This document shows positions 27,001 through 34,298 of a DNA stretch of 40,013 nt, in pieces; positions within the stretch are counted from its first letter, which is position 1; every line of letters starts with the position of its first letter. Source of the DNA: Prevotella sp. GTDB lineage: Bacteria > Bacteroidota > Bacteroidia > Bacteroidales > Bacteroidaceae. Where the stretch lies: assembly GCA_017960525.1 (NCBI GenBank), contig JAGCZA010000061.1:1-40013 (forward strand), written 5' to 3'. A model generated the notes under the pieces. The model made no database searches. It saw only the letters and a list, made by a program, of their open reading frames with translations, and was not told the DNA's origin. The position numbers were made by a program, and so were the translations under genes.

Positions 27001-27389
27001 CCATCCTCAACGCCGGTTCCAACTTCTACAACCAGCAGGTGGCCGAAGTGGGACGCTGGCACTACGAAGGACAGCAAACCGACATCCCCCGTGCCACCTT
27101 CGGCGACCCGATGGGCAACAACCGCTTCAGCGACCGCTGGATTGAGGACGGCAGTTACCTGCGCCTGAAGACCGTATCGCTGAGTTACCGCGTGCCTATC
27201 CCCGGCTCGTGGACCTGGCTGCAGGGACTCACCATCTGGGCCGAGGGTCAGAACTTGCTCACCTTCACCAAGTACTTAGGCAACGACCCGGAGTTCTCCG
27301 CTGGTACAAGTGTATTCTACCAAGGCATCGATGCCGGCAACCTGGCACACAGCCGCACCTTCACTGCCGGACTGAAGATTAATCTCTAA
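24069..27389 (+). CDS. SusC/RagA-type TonB-dependent outer-membrane transporter (second copy)
   Basis: An 1106-residue SusC-like protein. After a signal peptide ending LFTLPALAQ it has an unusual acidic run SEDEEEEEVE, then a carboxypeptidase-like domain (VTLNGIVTDQATGKPLSGIQ, about 60-140) and a plug with MFIRGLNSINADAQPLIVVD (about 197) and VLKNATALYGARGANGVVL through IETKRG (about 252-277). The barrel runs to a C-terminal TAGLKINL rather than ending in Phe. Family length and motif order are normal. By eye the plug and linker differ substantially from the first SusC here, so this is a distinct transporter, not a recent duplicate. Coupled by ATGA overlap to the FAS1 gene upstream and followed 21 bases later by its SusD. 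Confidence 0.95.
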   Translation: MKMKSTIFNLGQTASWRLLFCTLALGLFTLPALAQSEDEEEEEVETAIKQPQRKTAQATYPTVTLNGIVTDQATGKPLSGIQLQTLGYVRYTAMTDEDGTFSIAVPTFATALYVHAPEYASQQVAINADAPEQLITIKMLKDKFQPMYGKGTDYTAKGEAQIDRFGVTVDNEISAKLAGDMHTIMRSAALDGGAAMFIRGLNSINADAQPLIVVDGIEMDMQRDRYSLHDGQFNNMLANIAPDDIEKVTVLKNATALYGARGANGVVLIETKRGHSMATRIDANISAGVTLVPKLPTLMNAAQYRTYATEMLGTIDGIMEKQIDFRFLNDDSEGYYYYTYHNNTDWSDYVYDNAMTQNYSINVQGGDDIGMYNLSVGYVDAKYAAKKNSFNRMNVRFNTDISILYNLKTKFDISISRTNNDVLDNGMPEDFGAGTVVSPIALAMIKSPLVAPYQYNSLLNDGQGGFSSLYSDADDLFYQLYNTHTYDLANPASILDYAHGDNKNKAENTYFNVHVAPEYEISPSLKLKALVSYTLDRNSQRYFRPVTNVPSFNIAGMGRVYAKTQVMFAKENNFLGNLEADWNHQFGAHTLAAFAGVRYNTFTFDSSDTSVQHSSASTSDKNPSLGDAGYRTIRGANDEWRQMQWYGNVDYNYMNRYFATLSLLGEANSRFGENADGLSLFGVKWAIFPSVQLGWVMTNEKWFPKNAGINYLRLNAGFDISGNDGISNYAARTSYTTVRYNYDAIGTQLTNVGNDKIQWESTKKLNIGLQSYMLNNRLGVKFDYFIHNTDNLLTLKSFTTPIGGINRYWSNGGKLQNQGFEATVTMKPVVLKDWSVELGASVGHYKNKVKKLPDGNYTTSAYGEDNILTSENNPVALFYGYKTAGVLADDAAARAAGKGTYLYMEDNAGIRHDFRAGDVCFVDLNNDGKISEADKTIIGDPNPDIYGNIFAMVNWKNLTLNIGFNYSLGNDVFNYQRSILNAGSNFYNQQVAEVGRWHYEGQQTDIPRATFGDPMGNNRFSDRWIEDGSYLRLKTVSLSYRVPIPGSWTWLQGLTIWAEGQNLLTFTKYLGNDPEFSAGTSVFYQGIDAGNLAHSRTFTAGLKINL

Positions 27390-27410
27390 TATAGTAAATA
27401 GTGAATAGTT

Positions 27411-29384
27411 ATGATTACAAACATAAGCAAATACATTAGCGGTTGTCTCGTTGGCTGCGCTATCTGTGCAACTCTCACGGTCTCCACTTCCTGCTCCGAT
27501 ATGATTGAGACCGAGAGCACCCGCCAGAACATTGATCCGGAAATCACATCGAAGACCGACTCCCTGTTCTACGCCTTCGGCATCCTCCAGGCTATGCAGC
27601 AACTGGCCGACCAGTATGTGTTCCAGGGTGAAATGCGCGGCGACCTGTTGAAGACCACCGACTATACCGACAACAATCTGCGGCAGTTGGCCAACTTCTC
27701 GGCCACCACGGCTAACAAGTACGACTCGGCCTACGTCTACTACCGCGTCATCAACAACTGCAACTACTATATTGCCCATCGCGACACTGCCCTCTACACC
27801 GGAGCCACCAATGTGGTCTTGCCTGAATATGCTGGTGTCAAGGCCATCCGCGCCTGGGCCTATCTGCAGTTGGGGCGCAACTACGAGCGCGTGCCATTCT
27901 TCACCGAGCCGCTCACACAGATCTCCCAAATCGACGGCAACTCGTTCCCCGAACTGGACCTCGCCGGCATAGTGGCACAGCTGGCTCCCGACCTGGAGCG
28001 CTACAGCGGCTACGCCACGCCCAACTACGGCACCACCAGCGGCCACAACATCGGATCCCCCAACTGGGAGAGCCAGCAGAAATCGTATGTGCCCAGCCTC
28101 TGCTTCATCCCTGTCGATGTCATTTTGGGCGATATGTATCTGGAGACACAGCAGTTCGACCTTGCTGCCAAGCACTTCATCACCTACCTGACCAAGGTGG
28201 CCACGAGAGTCTACAGCCCCTATCTGGCTCCGATGGCGTCGAAGTACATCGGCTCAGGCCGTATGGGTGCCATTGTCGATGCTGACCTGCCAGATGCCAG
28301 CTCGATTGCCGTTATGGTGACTTCCACACCCTCCTGGTCAGGCATCTTCGACCGCAACTCCACCACCGACATCATCAGCTACATCCCTATGGCGGTCAAT
28401 AGCCAGAACGGAGCCACCACCAATGTGCCCCTCACTTTCGGCTTCAACTACTATGCCACCAACGAGGAACTGAGTGCCAACGGCAACACCAACCCTTACA
28501 TCGACGAGGTACAACTGCTGCCCAGTAGCGCACTCAACACACTGAGCGACTCTACGGAGTATTACATCTACTTCGACAACAAGACGGGCGACAGGTTTGA
28601 CAGCATCCAAGCTTCAAAGGCCGGCGACATGCGCCTGCGCAGCATCATCCACCAGACGCTCGTCGACGACTCCACCCATCAATGGATTGACAAGTACAAG
28701 TATGCCAATATCGTGCTCTACCGCACCAGTACCGTGCTGCTCCACCTGGCCGAAGCCTTCAACCGCCTGGGTATGTACGACGCCGCCTTTGCCATCCTGA
28801 AGGACGGTATCAGCGACAAGCTGCTTGAACGGAACAGCGACGGCACCTACAACGTTACTTACATCAAAGACGACACCCGCCTGAAGCTGCAGACCACCTA
28901 TCCCATGCTCTCCGAAGAGAATATCAACAAGTTTGAATCAGTAAGCACCGATGCGACTGGCAGGAATATGGTGAATGCCATCTACGGCATACACAGCCAC
29001 GGGGCAGGCACGCCCACCAGCGACTATCCTGGCGTCAATGTCACATACGGCACCGCCTACCACGCCGGCACGTCGCCCTATCAACTCGACCGCATGGCTG
29101 GCCTAAAGATGGAGGAGATAGCCAAGCAGTTCAATATCAACGTGGGCACCACCAAGCAGGACACCATCAACGCCATTGAAGACCTGCTCTGCGACGAGTA
29201 CGCCCTGGAACTGGCCTTCGAGGGCAACCGCTTCTACGACCTGGCCCGACTGGCCCGCCACAAGAACGCCGCCGCCCTCTATGGTGGCAACTTCGGCAGC
29301 CTCTGGTTCGCCCGCAAACTTGCCGCCAACAAGCCGGTGAAAGACCTCACCAACCCCCAGAACTGGTATCTACCATTCAAGTAG
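27411..29384 (+). CDS. SusD/RagB-type surface lipoprotein (second copy)
   Basis: A 657-residue SusD-like protein. Signal MITNISKYISGCLVGCAICA leads to a lipobox TSC (Cys 28), then SDMIETESTRQN. SusD features include FQGEMRGDLLKTTDYTDNNL, YRVINNCNYYIAHRD, VKAIRAWAYLQLGRNYERVP and the C-terminal ELAFEGNRFYDLARLARHK near residue 602. It is the last gene of the operon; a hairpin at 29444-29484 follows. Pairs with the second SusC by position. Substrate unknown. Confidence 0.94.
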   Translation: MITNISKYISGCLVGCAICATLTVSTSCSDMIETESTRQNIDPEITSKTDSLFYAFGILQAMQQLADQYVFQGEMRGDLLKTTDYTDNNLRQLANFSATTANKYDSAYVYYRVINNCNYYIAHRDTALYTGATNVVLPEYAGVKAIRAWAYLQLGRNYERVPFFTEPLTQISQIDGNSFPELDLAGIVAQLAPDLERYSGYATPNYGTTSGHNIGSPNWESQQKSYVPSLCFIPVDVILGDMYLETQQFDLAAKHFITYLTKVATRVYSPYLAPMASKYIGSGRMGAIVDADLPDASSIAVMVTSTPSWSGIFDRNSTTDIISYIPMAVNSQNGATTNVPLTFGFNYYATNEELSANGNTNPYIDEVQLLPSSALNTLSDSTEYYIYFDNKTGDRFDSIQASKAGDMRLRSIIHQTLVDDSTHQWIDKYKYANIVLYRTSTVLLHLAEAFNRLGMYDAAFAILKDGISDKLLERNSDGTYNVTYIKDDTRLKLQTTYPMLSEENINKFESVSTDATGRNMVNAIYGIHSHGAGTPTSDYPGVNVTYGTAYHAGTSPYQLDRMAGLKMEEIAKQFNINVGTTKQDTINAIEDLLCDEYALELAFEGNRFYDLARLARHKNAAALYGGNFGSLWFARKLAANKPVKDLTNPQNWYLPFK

Positions 29385-29443
29385 GTCCATCCGACCTGCT
29401 GAATTGGCCGTACCTTTTTATGGGTTTGTCGGCATCATCAAAC

Positions 29444-29484
29444 AAATCCTCGACGTGGAATGTTAAAAACCGCGTTGAGGATTT
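29444..29484 (+). terminator. Hairpin after the FAS1/SusCD operon
   Basis: AAATCCTCGACGTG (29444-29457) and CGCGTTGAGGATTT (29471-29484) can pair over all 14 positions as RNA, counting two G-U pairs, around a 13-base loop. Only a short T-run follows. It lies 60 bases past the second SusD stop. Confidence 0.55.
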
Positions 29485-29639
29485 ACTTATTGCTCGCCGT
29501 AGGTTACCAACCTAAAATCATCGTCGTCGTGGCCGAAGAGGCAGGATTCTCAAATGTCCGCACCCTGCAGCACCGCATACAGGAGGCCATCGGCATATCG
29601 CCTGTCGACTATCGCATCATACCCACCCGCGATATGTAA
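29460..29639 (+). pseudogene. Remnant of an AraC-type HTH regulator
   Basis: A 59-codon frame from ATG 29460 to TAA 29637 contains VAEEAGFSNVRTLQHRIQEA followed by IGISPVDYR. That is the second helix-turn-helix of AraC/XylS regulators, which reads like IA..vGFss.syFsr.Fk...G.sP.eYR in family members. Everything before the HTH is missing; the first 16 codons overlap the terminator hairpin and read as hydrophobic filler. It could be the tail of a lost hybrid sensor (HTCS) or stand-alone regulator. A functional tiny protein is unlikely, as half an HTH pair cannot normally bind DNA. Confidence 0.6.
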
Positions 29640-29762
29640 GACTCTTCCCTGAGAGGCACTTTTGCCACCACCCTCTGCCTGAAGTACGGGCGCGACACCA
29701 CCTTCATCACCGCCCTTCTCTCGATGCTCACCATCCCCCTGCTGGTAAGCCTGCTGCCCTAA
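29640..29762 (+). pseudogene. Decayed copy of the AEC transporter C-terminus
   Basis: Directly after the TAA of the HTH remnant, the same frame reads DSSLRGTFATTLCLKYGRDT and then TFITALLSMLTIPLLVSLLP before a TAA. CLKYGRDTTFIT and LLSMLTIPLLV are identical to the C-terminus of the intact AEC transporter at 37185-38108. The DNA is almost identical across these stretches. An internal EVTFVT (18 bases) is missing, flanked by TCACC direct repeats in the intact gene, consistent with slippage. There is no start and no upstream transporter sequence, so this is a relic of a partial duplication. Confidence 0.75.
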
Positions 29763-29811
29763 AAGTTGGTTTCCCAATATTTCGCTTTTTTGTTAATATT
29801 TCTTCAAATTA

Positions 29812-29842
29812 TTTGTGGTTTAGATTATTCTGTGTAAATTTG
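29812..29842 (+). promoter_or_regulatory. Promoter for coaW
   Basis: TTTG (29812-29815), a 19-base spacer and TAAATTTG (29835-29842), 32 bases ahead of the coaW ATG. It probably also serves the TraB-like gene. Confidence 0.65.
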
Positions 29843-29874
29843 CAGAAAATTTGATTAACTGAAAAGCTGGCACG

Positions 29875-30708
29875 ATGGGAATAATCATTGGCATTGACGT
29901 GGGGATTTCGACCACGAAGATAGTGGGGCTGCGTGACGGGAAACCGACGGCACCGATACGCATTACGGCGGCCGACCCGATTACTTCGCTCTATGGCGCC
30001 TTTGGCAAATATCTGCACGACAACGAGATTGGGCTTCAGCAAGTGGAGCACGTGATGTTGACGGGCGTAGGTGCCGCCTATGTGAAGAACGATGTCTACG
30101 GCGTGGCCACGAGCCGCTGCGACGAGTTTGTGGCCGACGCGATGGGTGCCCGCTATGAGAGTCATCTGGACCATGTCATTGTGGTGTCGATGGGCACAGG
30201 CACGTCTTTCGTGATGGCCGACGGCGACAATATCCGCCACATCGGCGGCATCGGCATCGGTGGCGGCACATTGCAAGGTCTTTCGCGCATCCTGCTGAAC
30301 ACAAGCGACATACGCCAAGTGTCGGCTCTGGCTATGCAGGGCGACATCACACATATCAACCTGACCATCGGCGACATTTCGGCGCAGCCGCTGCCCGGCC
30401 TGCCTATGGAGGCAACGGCCAGCATCTTCGCCCGCGCCAAGAGCGACGCTTCGAAGGAAGACATTGCCTGCGGCCTCATCTCGATGGTCATCCAGAGCAT
30501 CGGCTCGGCTGCCGTGCTGGCGGCCCAGGGCACGGGTTGCCGCGATATGGTGCTCATTGGCAATCTGTCGCTACTGCCCCAGTGCAAGGACATTTTCCGC
30601 GCCCTTGAGAAGCTCTACGACGTGCGTTTCCACACGCCCAAGTATTCTGAATTTTGCACTGCCATCGGTGCTGCATTAACCTATAGACTTAAAAACCAAA
30701 ACCATTGA
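29875..30708 (+). CDS. coaW: Type II pantothenate kinase
   Basis: The enzyme phosphorylates pantothenate with ATP, the first step of coenzyme A synthesis, in the cytoplasm. The 277-residue protein has the ASKHA-fold phosphate-1 motif GIDVGISTTKIVGL (5-18), MLTGVGAAYV (about 62), the second phosphate-binding loop VVSMGTGTSFVM (about 100-111), then IGGIGIGGGTLQGLSRIL. The C-terminal VLIGNLSLLPQCKDIF and EFCTAIGAALTY also fit type II (fumble-like) kinases, which are insensitive or less sensitive to CoA feedback. A BadF-type activator is the alternative but those have other signatures. The next gene follows after 8 bases. Confidence 0.88.
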   Translation: MGIIIGIDVGISTTKIVGLRDGKPTAPIRITAADPITSLYGAFGKYLHDNEIGLQQVEHVMLTGVGAAYVKNDVYGVATSRCDEFVADAMGARYESHLDHVIVVSMGTGTSFVMADGDNIRHIGGIGIGGGTLQGLSRILLNTSDIRQVSALAMQGDITHINLTIGDISAQPLPGLPMEATASIFARAKSDASKEDIACGLISMVIQSIGSAAVLAAQGTGCRDMVLIGNLSLLPQCKDIFRALEKLYDVRFHTPKYSEFCTAIGAALTYRLKNQNH

Positions 30709-30716
30709 AAAGAATT

Positions 30717-31634
30717 ATGAAACGGATGATTTTACTGCTTGTTCTGGCCTTCAGCGCCAGTGCTTATTCGCAAGTGCTCTACAGCATCAGCGGTAATGGA
30801 TTGCAACAGCCGTCATACGTTCTGGGTATCATCCCCTTTGTCCCTGAATCCTACGTAGACTCCATTCCCGGCCTGAGAGAGGTGATAAAGAACGTGGGTC
30901 AAGGCTATGGCGAGATGGGTATCGAGGAGCCCGATGTGGAGAAAGAAGCCGAGGCCGATGAAGAGGAGGAGATCGACCACAGCCTGCCCGACGACCTGAC
31001 GATGGAGGAACTGCTTTCGGCAGAAGATGTGGCCCTGACCGACTCGCTGCTGAACCTTGACCCAGGCATTGACATGAGCGACGAAGACCAGAAAGAATAT
31101 CTGCACACGCTGGACCTGCGCTTCATTGCCACCCTGCTGCTGCAGAACCGGCTTATGCCGCCGGCAGGAAGTTACGGTTTGGGCATCGAGGGATACATCC
31201 AGACGCTCGTGCCAGCATACGGCGGTCTGGAGACGTCGGCCTATCAGGAAAAGATACTTTTCCCGCCGATGACTGCCGCCAAACAGAAAGACTATCTACA
31301 CAAGACGCTCGCCAACATCGACGCCCTGGAAAAGGCAAACCGCGCCATCGTGACGGCCTATCGCACGCAGGACATCAAAGCCATCGAGGCCGCCTACGAC
31401 TACAACAAACTGCTGGAAGTGGGCCTGCAACTCTCCACCCAAAAGGAGATGGACGAGATGGAGGACCGCACCATTAACCGCCGCAACCAGCAATGGGTGC
31501 AGCGGATGCCGCGTATTATGAGCCAGAAGCCGACGCTCTTCACCTTTGGCGTGGGCCATCTGCTGGGCGAGAAGGGCGTGCTGCAACTCCTGCGCAAGGG
31601 CGGCTACAAAGTGAATCCGGTGAAAACCCAATGA
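30717..31634 (+). CDS. TraB/GumN-family secreted protein with a missing N-terminal GxxH
   Basis: A 305-residue protein. The start ATG at 30717 gives MKRMILLLVLAFSASAYSQ, a signal peptide; an in-frame TTG at 30705 overlaps the previous stop and is less likely. LYSISGNGLQQPSYVLG near the N-terminus and NRRNQQWVQRMPRIM with FTFGVGHLLGEKGVLQLLRK at the C-terminus are the two ends of the TraB/GumN (Tiki-like) family. Active-type members have two GxxH metal motifs. The C-terminal one is present (GVGH) but the first, normally G-T-H-H or similar, here reads GIIP. The central region has an acidic insert (EKEAEADEEEEID). Location probably periplasmic; catalysis is doubtful. Likely cotranscribed with coaW. 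Confidence 0.8.
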   Translation: MKRMILLLVLAFSASAYSQVLYSISGNGLQQPSYVLGIIPFVPESYVDSIPGLREVIKNVGQGYGEMGIEEPDVEKEAEADEEEEIDHSLPDDLTMEELLSAEDVALTDSLLNLDPGIDMSDEDQKEYLHTLDLRFIATLLLQNRLMPPAGSYGLGIEGYIQTLVPAYGGLETSAYQEKILFPPMTAAKQKDYLHKTLANIDALEKANRAIVTAYRTQDIKAIEAAYDYNKLLEVGLQLSTQKEMDEMEDRTINRRNQQWVQRMPRIMSQKPTLFTFGVGHLLGEKGVLQLLRKGGYKVNPVKTQ

Positions 31635-31664
31635 CCAAGTGAACCCGGCTGTACAGGCCCAAAA

Positions 31665-31730
31665 AGTTTGGACGAACCAAACCAGCAGTTTGGACGAACC
31701 AAACTCGGGGTTTGGACGAACCAAATTTAG
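31665..31730. repeat. Array 2 of three 22-bp repeats containing a GTTTGG-ACGAA-CCAAAC palindrome
   Basis: Units at 31665-31686, 31687-31708 and 31709-31730. All three contain the identical 15-mer TTTGGACGAACCAAA, with units 1 and 2 sharing AGTTTGGACGAACCAAAC. Only the last 4-5 bases of each unit vary. The array begins 31 bases after the TraB-like stop and ends 57 bases before the chosen metalloprotease start. Confidence 0.9.
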
Positions 31731-31787
31731 TAACCGTTAAATAACAACTTGGTACATTTTTTTTGTTTTTTCTTAAACATTGATAAA

Positions 31788-34289
31788 TTGAACTCTAAAT
31801 TGAAACTTTTGGCAGTCATCTGTTTGGGCTGCCTTTTGGCCAGAGACGCACAGGCCAGAGAGCGGTTTGTGTGGGCCGCCGACACCATTCCTGCTGACAG
31901 CATCCCCGTGGACAGCGTGAAAAGCGACACGCTGGCCGTCGACACCGTGAAGGCAGAAAAGAAAAAGAAAGAACCCACGGAGTATGAAAAACTGTTGAAG
32001 AAGGGCGGCACCGTAATGGACGGCCTCTTCCGTGTGCGCCACATCGAGGACAAATACTACTTCGAGGTGCCCGACTCCATGCTGGGGCGCTACGTGTTGA
32101 GCGTCACCCGCTTCAAGGCCGTGCCGCAAGGCTTCGGTCAGTTTGCCGGCGAGGAAATCACCCACTGCACCACCTATTTCGAGCAGCGCGACACGTCGCA
32201 ACTGCTTCTGCGCCAGTACGTGCTGAGCCACCTGGCCGACGAGGGCGACAACATCTCGCGCACCGTGGAGCAGTCGACCATCGACCCTATCGTGATGGCT
32301 TTCAAGGTGATAGGCCGCAACGAGGAAAAGGATGCCAGCCTGGTGGAGGTGACCGGCCTCTTCAAGGGCGACAACAATCTGACCAGCTTCTCGTCTTCAG
32401 CCAAGAACTCGCTGAAGGTGGGCGGCCTGCAGGCCGACCGCACCTATATCGACACGATGAAGGTGTTTCCCACCAACATCGAGATAACCACCACCCGCAC
32501 CTATGGCTCCAACCCGGCAGCGTCGCCCGCCTCGAAGACCGGCTCGCTGACAATGGCCTTCAACACGTCGATGGTGCTCCTGCCCAAAGAACCGATGCGC
32601 AAGCGGTTGCTGGACAAGCGCGTGGGCTACTTCGTCAACAACTTCGTGCGCTTCTCCGACCAGCAGCACAAAACCCAGCACGAGTCGTTCATCTCGCGCT
32701 ATCGTCTGGTGCCCAAGGACAAGAAGAAATACTTGCGCGGCGAACTGACGGAGCCTGAGAAGCAAATCGTCTACTACATCGACCCGTCCACGCCGAAGAA
32801 GTGGATTCCCTATCTGATACAGGGCGTGAACGACTGGAACGTGGCTTTCGAAGCCGCCGGCTTCAAAAACGCCATCGTGGCGAAGGTGCTGCCTGAAGAC
32901 AATCCCGACATCAGCCTGGAGGACGCCCGCTACTCCGGCCTGCGCTATCTGCCGTCGGAGACGGAGAACGCCTATGGCCCGCACATTGTCGACCCCCGTA
33001 GCGGTGAAATCATCGAGGCCCACATCTGCTGGTACCACAATGTGATGAACCTGCTCACCAAATGGTATATGGTGCAGTGCGGCCCCTTGGACAAGCGGGC
33101 GCGCACGATGAAGTTCGACGACAAACTGATGGGCGAACTCATCCGCTTCGTGTCGAGTCACGAGGTGGGCCACACCCTCGGTCTGCGCCACAACAAGGGC
33201 GCCTCGTTTGCCACGCCCGTGGAGAAACTGCGCGACAAGGCGTGGGTGGAGAAGCACGGCCACACGGTTTCGATTATGGACTACGCCCGCTTCAACTACG
33301 TGGCCCAGCCCGAAGACAAGATTTCGGAGAAAGGCCTTTTCCCCCGCATCAACGACTACGACAAGTGGGCCATCAAGTGGGGCTACCAGTGGCGGCCGGA
33401 GTTCAAGGACGAGTATGAGGAGAAAGAGGCCCTGATGGCCGAGACTACCAAGACCCTCAAGGCCAACAAGCGCCTGTGGTTCGGTGGCGAAGGACTGGGC
33501 GAAGACCCGCGCTCACAATCGGAAGACCTGGGCGACAACAGCGTGAAGGCCTCTGACTACGGCATCAAGAACCTGCAGCGCGTGATGGAGGCCCTGCCCC
33601 AATGGACCCGCGAAGACAACGAGCAGTACGACGACCTGAGAGAGATGTTCCGCGCTGTGCACAACCAGTTCGGGCGCTATCTGGGCCACGTGATGAAGAA
33701 CATCGGCTCGCGCTATACCGACAATATCCCCGGCGAGGAACCTTACGTTGATGTGCCTGTGGAGCGGCAGCGTGAGGCCGTGGACTATGTGGGCCGCCAG
33801 TTGTTCGACGCCCCGGAGTGGCTCTACCCCGCCGCCATTCTCTCGAAGACGGGCGAATCGGCCTCGAAGATGCAGGCGCAGACGCAAGCCAATACGCTGT
33901 CAAGGCTTATGTCGGCACAGATGCTCACTTCCGTCGACAACAGCAGCGTCTATCCCGTCACCACCTATCTCGACGACGTGTTTGCCACCGTGTGGAAACC
34001 CCTTGACAGCACCAACGAGTGGAAGGCCAAGATGCGCCGGCAGTTGCAACGCAACTACGTGCAGAGCCTCGCCACGCTGCTGTGTCCCACCGAGGCCGAC
34101 CTGAAAGGCAACGGCCCGCGCAACTACAACAGCGACGCCGCTCTCTGCGCCCTGCAGCAGTTGGCCAAGGCCGAGCGCTTCTGCCAGCAGCAGAAGGAGG
34201 CCGCCAGCGAGGGTTCGCTCAATGCACTCCATTACGACGACCTGCTGCGCGAACTGAAACTCATACGCGACCGCCGCGTGAAACCCTAA
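31788..34289 (+). CDS. Secreted zinc-dependent metalloprotease (DUF5117/DUF4953 type), TTG start
   Basis: The metal site HEVGHTLGLRHN (HExxHxxGxxH, about residues 458-469) followed downstream by SIMDYARFNYVAQ with the metzincin Met-turn identifies a zinc peptidase. The N-terminal half (GRYVLSVTRFKAVPQGFGQF, IVYYIDPSTPKKWIPYLIQG) fits the DUF5117-DUF4953 architecture of Bacteroidetes, usually 800-850 residues. There is no ATG in frame until residue 89, well inside the conserved N-terminus. TTG codons at 31788 and 31800 would each yield a signal peptide (KLLAVICLGCLLARDAQA); I chose 31788. A low-complexity linker of DTIPADSIPVDSVKSDTL type follows. fkp starts nine bases after its stop. Substrate not known. 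Confidence 0.88.
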   Translation: MNSKLKLLAVICLGCLLARDAQARERFVWAADTIPADSIPVDSVKSDTLAVDTVKAEKKKKEPTEYEKLLKKGGTVMDGLFRVRHIEDKYYFEVPDSMLGRYVLSVTRFKAVPQGFGQFAGEEITHCTTYFEQRDTSQLLLRQYVLSHLADEGDNISRTVEQSTIDPIVMAFKVIGRNEEKDASLVEVTGLFKGDNNLTSFSSSAKNSLKVGGLQADRTYIDTMKVFPTNIEITTTRTYGSNPAASPASKTGSLTMAFNTSMVLLPKEPMRKRLLDKRVGYFVNNFVRFSDQQHKTQHESFISRYRLVPKDKKKYLRGELTEPEKQIVYYIDPSTPKKWIPYLIQGVNDWNVAFEAAGFKNAIVAKVLPEDNPDISLEDARYSGLRYLPSETENAYGPHIVDPRSGEIIEAHICWYHNVMNLLTKWYMVQCGPLDKRARTMKFDDKLMGELIRFVSSHEVGHTLGLRHNKGASFATPVEKLRDKAWVEKHGHTVSIMDYARFNYVAQPEDKISEKGLFPRINDYDKWAIKWGYQWRPEFKDEYEEKEALMAETTKTLKANKRLWFGGEGLGEDPRSQSEDLGDNSVKASDYGIKNLQRVMEALPQWTREDNEQYDDLREMFRAVHNQFGRYLGHVMKNIGSRYTDNIPGEEPYVDVPVERQREAVDYVGRQLFDAPEWLYPAAILSKTGESASKMQAQTQANTLSRLMSAQMLTSVDNSSVYPVTTYLDDVFATVWKPLDSTNEWKAKMRRQLQRNYVQSLATLLCPTEADLKGNGPRNYNSDAALCALQQLAKAERFCQQQKEAASEGSLNALHYDDLLRELKLIRDRRVKP

Positions 34290-34298
34290 CCCAGACCT

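Noticed and set aside
14798-27389. The two SusC/SusD pairs as a recent tandem duplication
   Set aside because: Plug, linker and SusD sequences differ substantially by eye, and the N-terminal features differ; they look like old paralogues brought together.
29460-29639. A functional 59-residue DNA-binding protein
   Set aside because: Only the second HTH of an AraC-type domain is present, with its start in a terminator hairpin and fused debris after the stop.
31665-31730. CRISPR array
   Set aside because: Units are 22 bases with only 4-5 variable bases between palindromic cores; true spacers are about 30 bases, and no cas gene is near.
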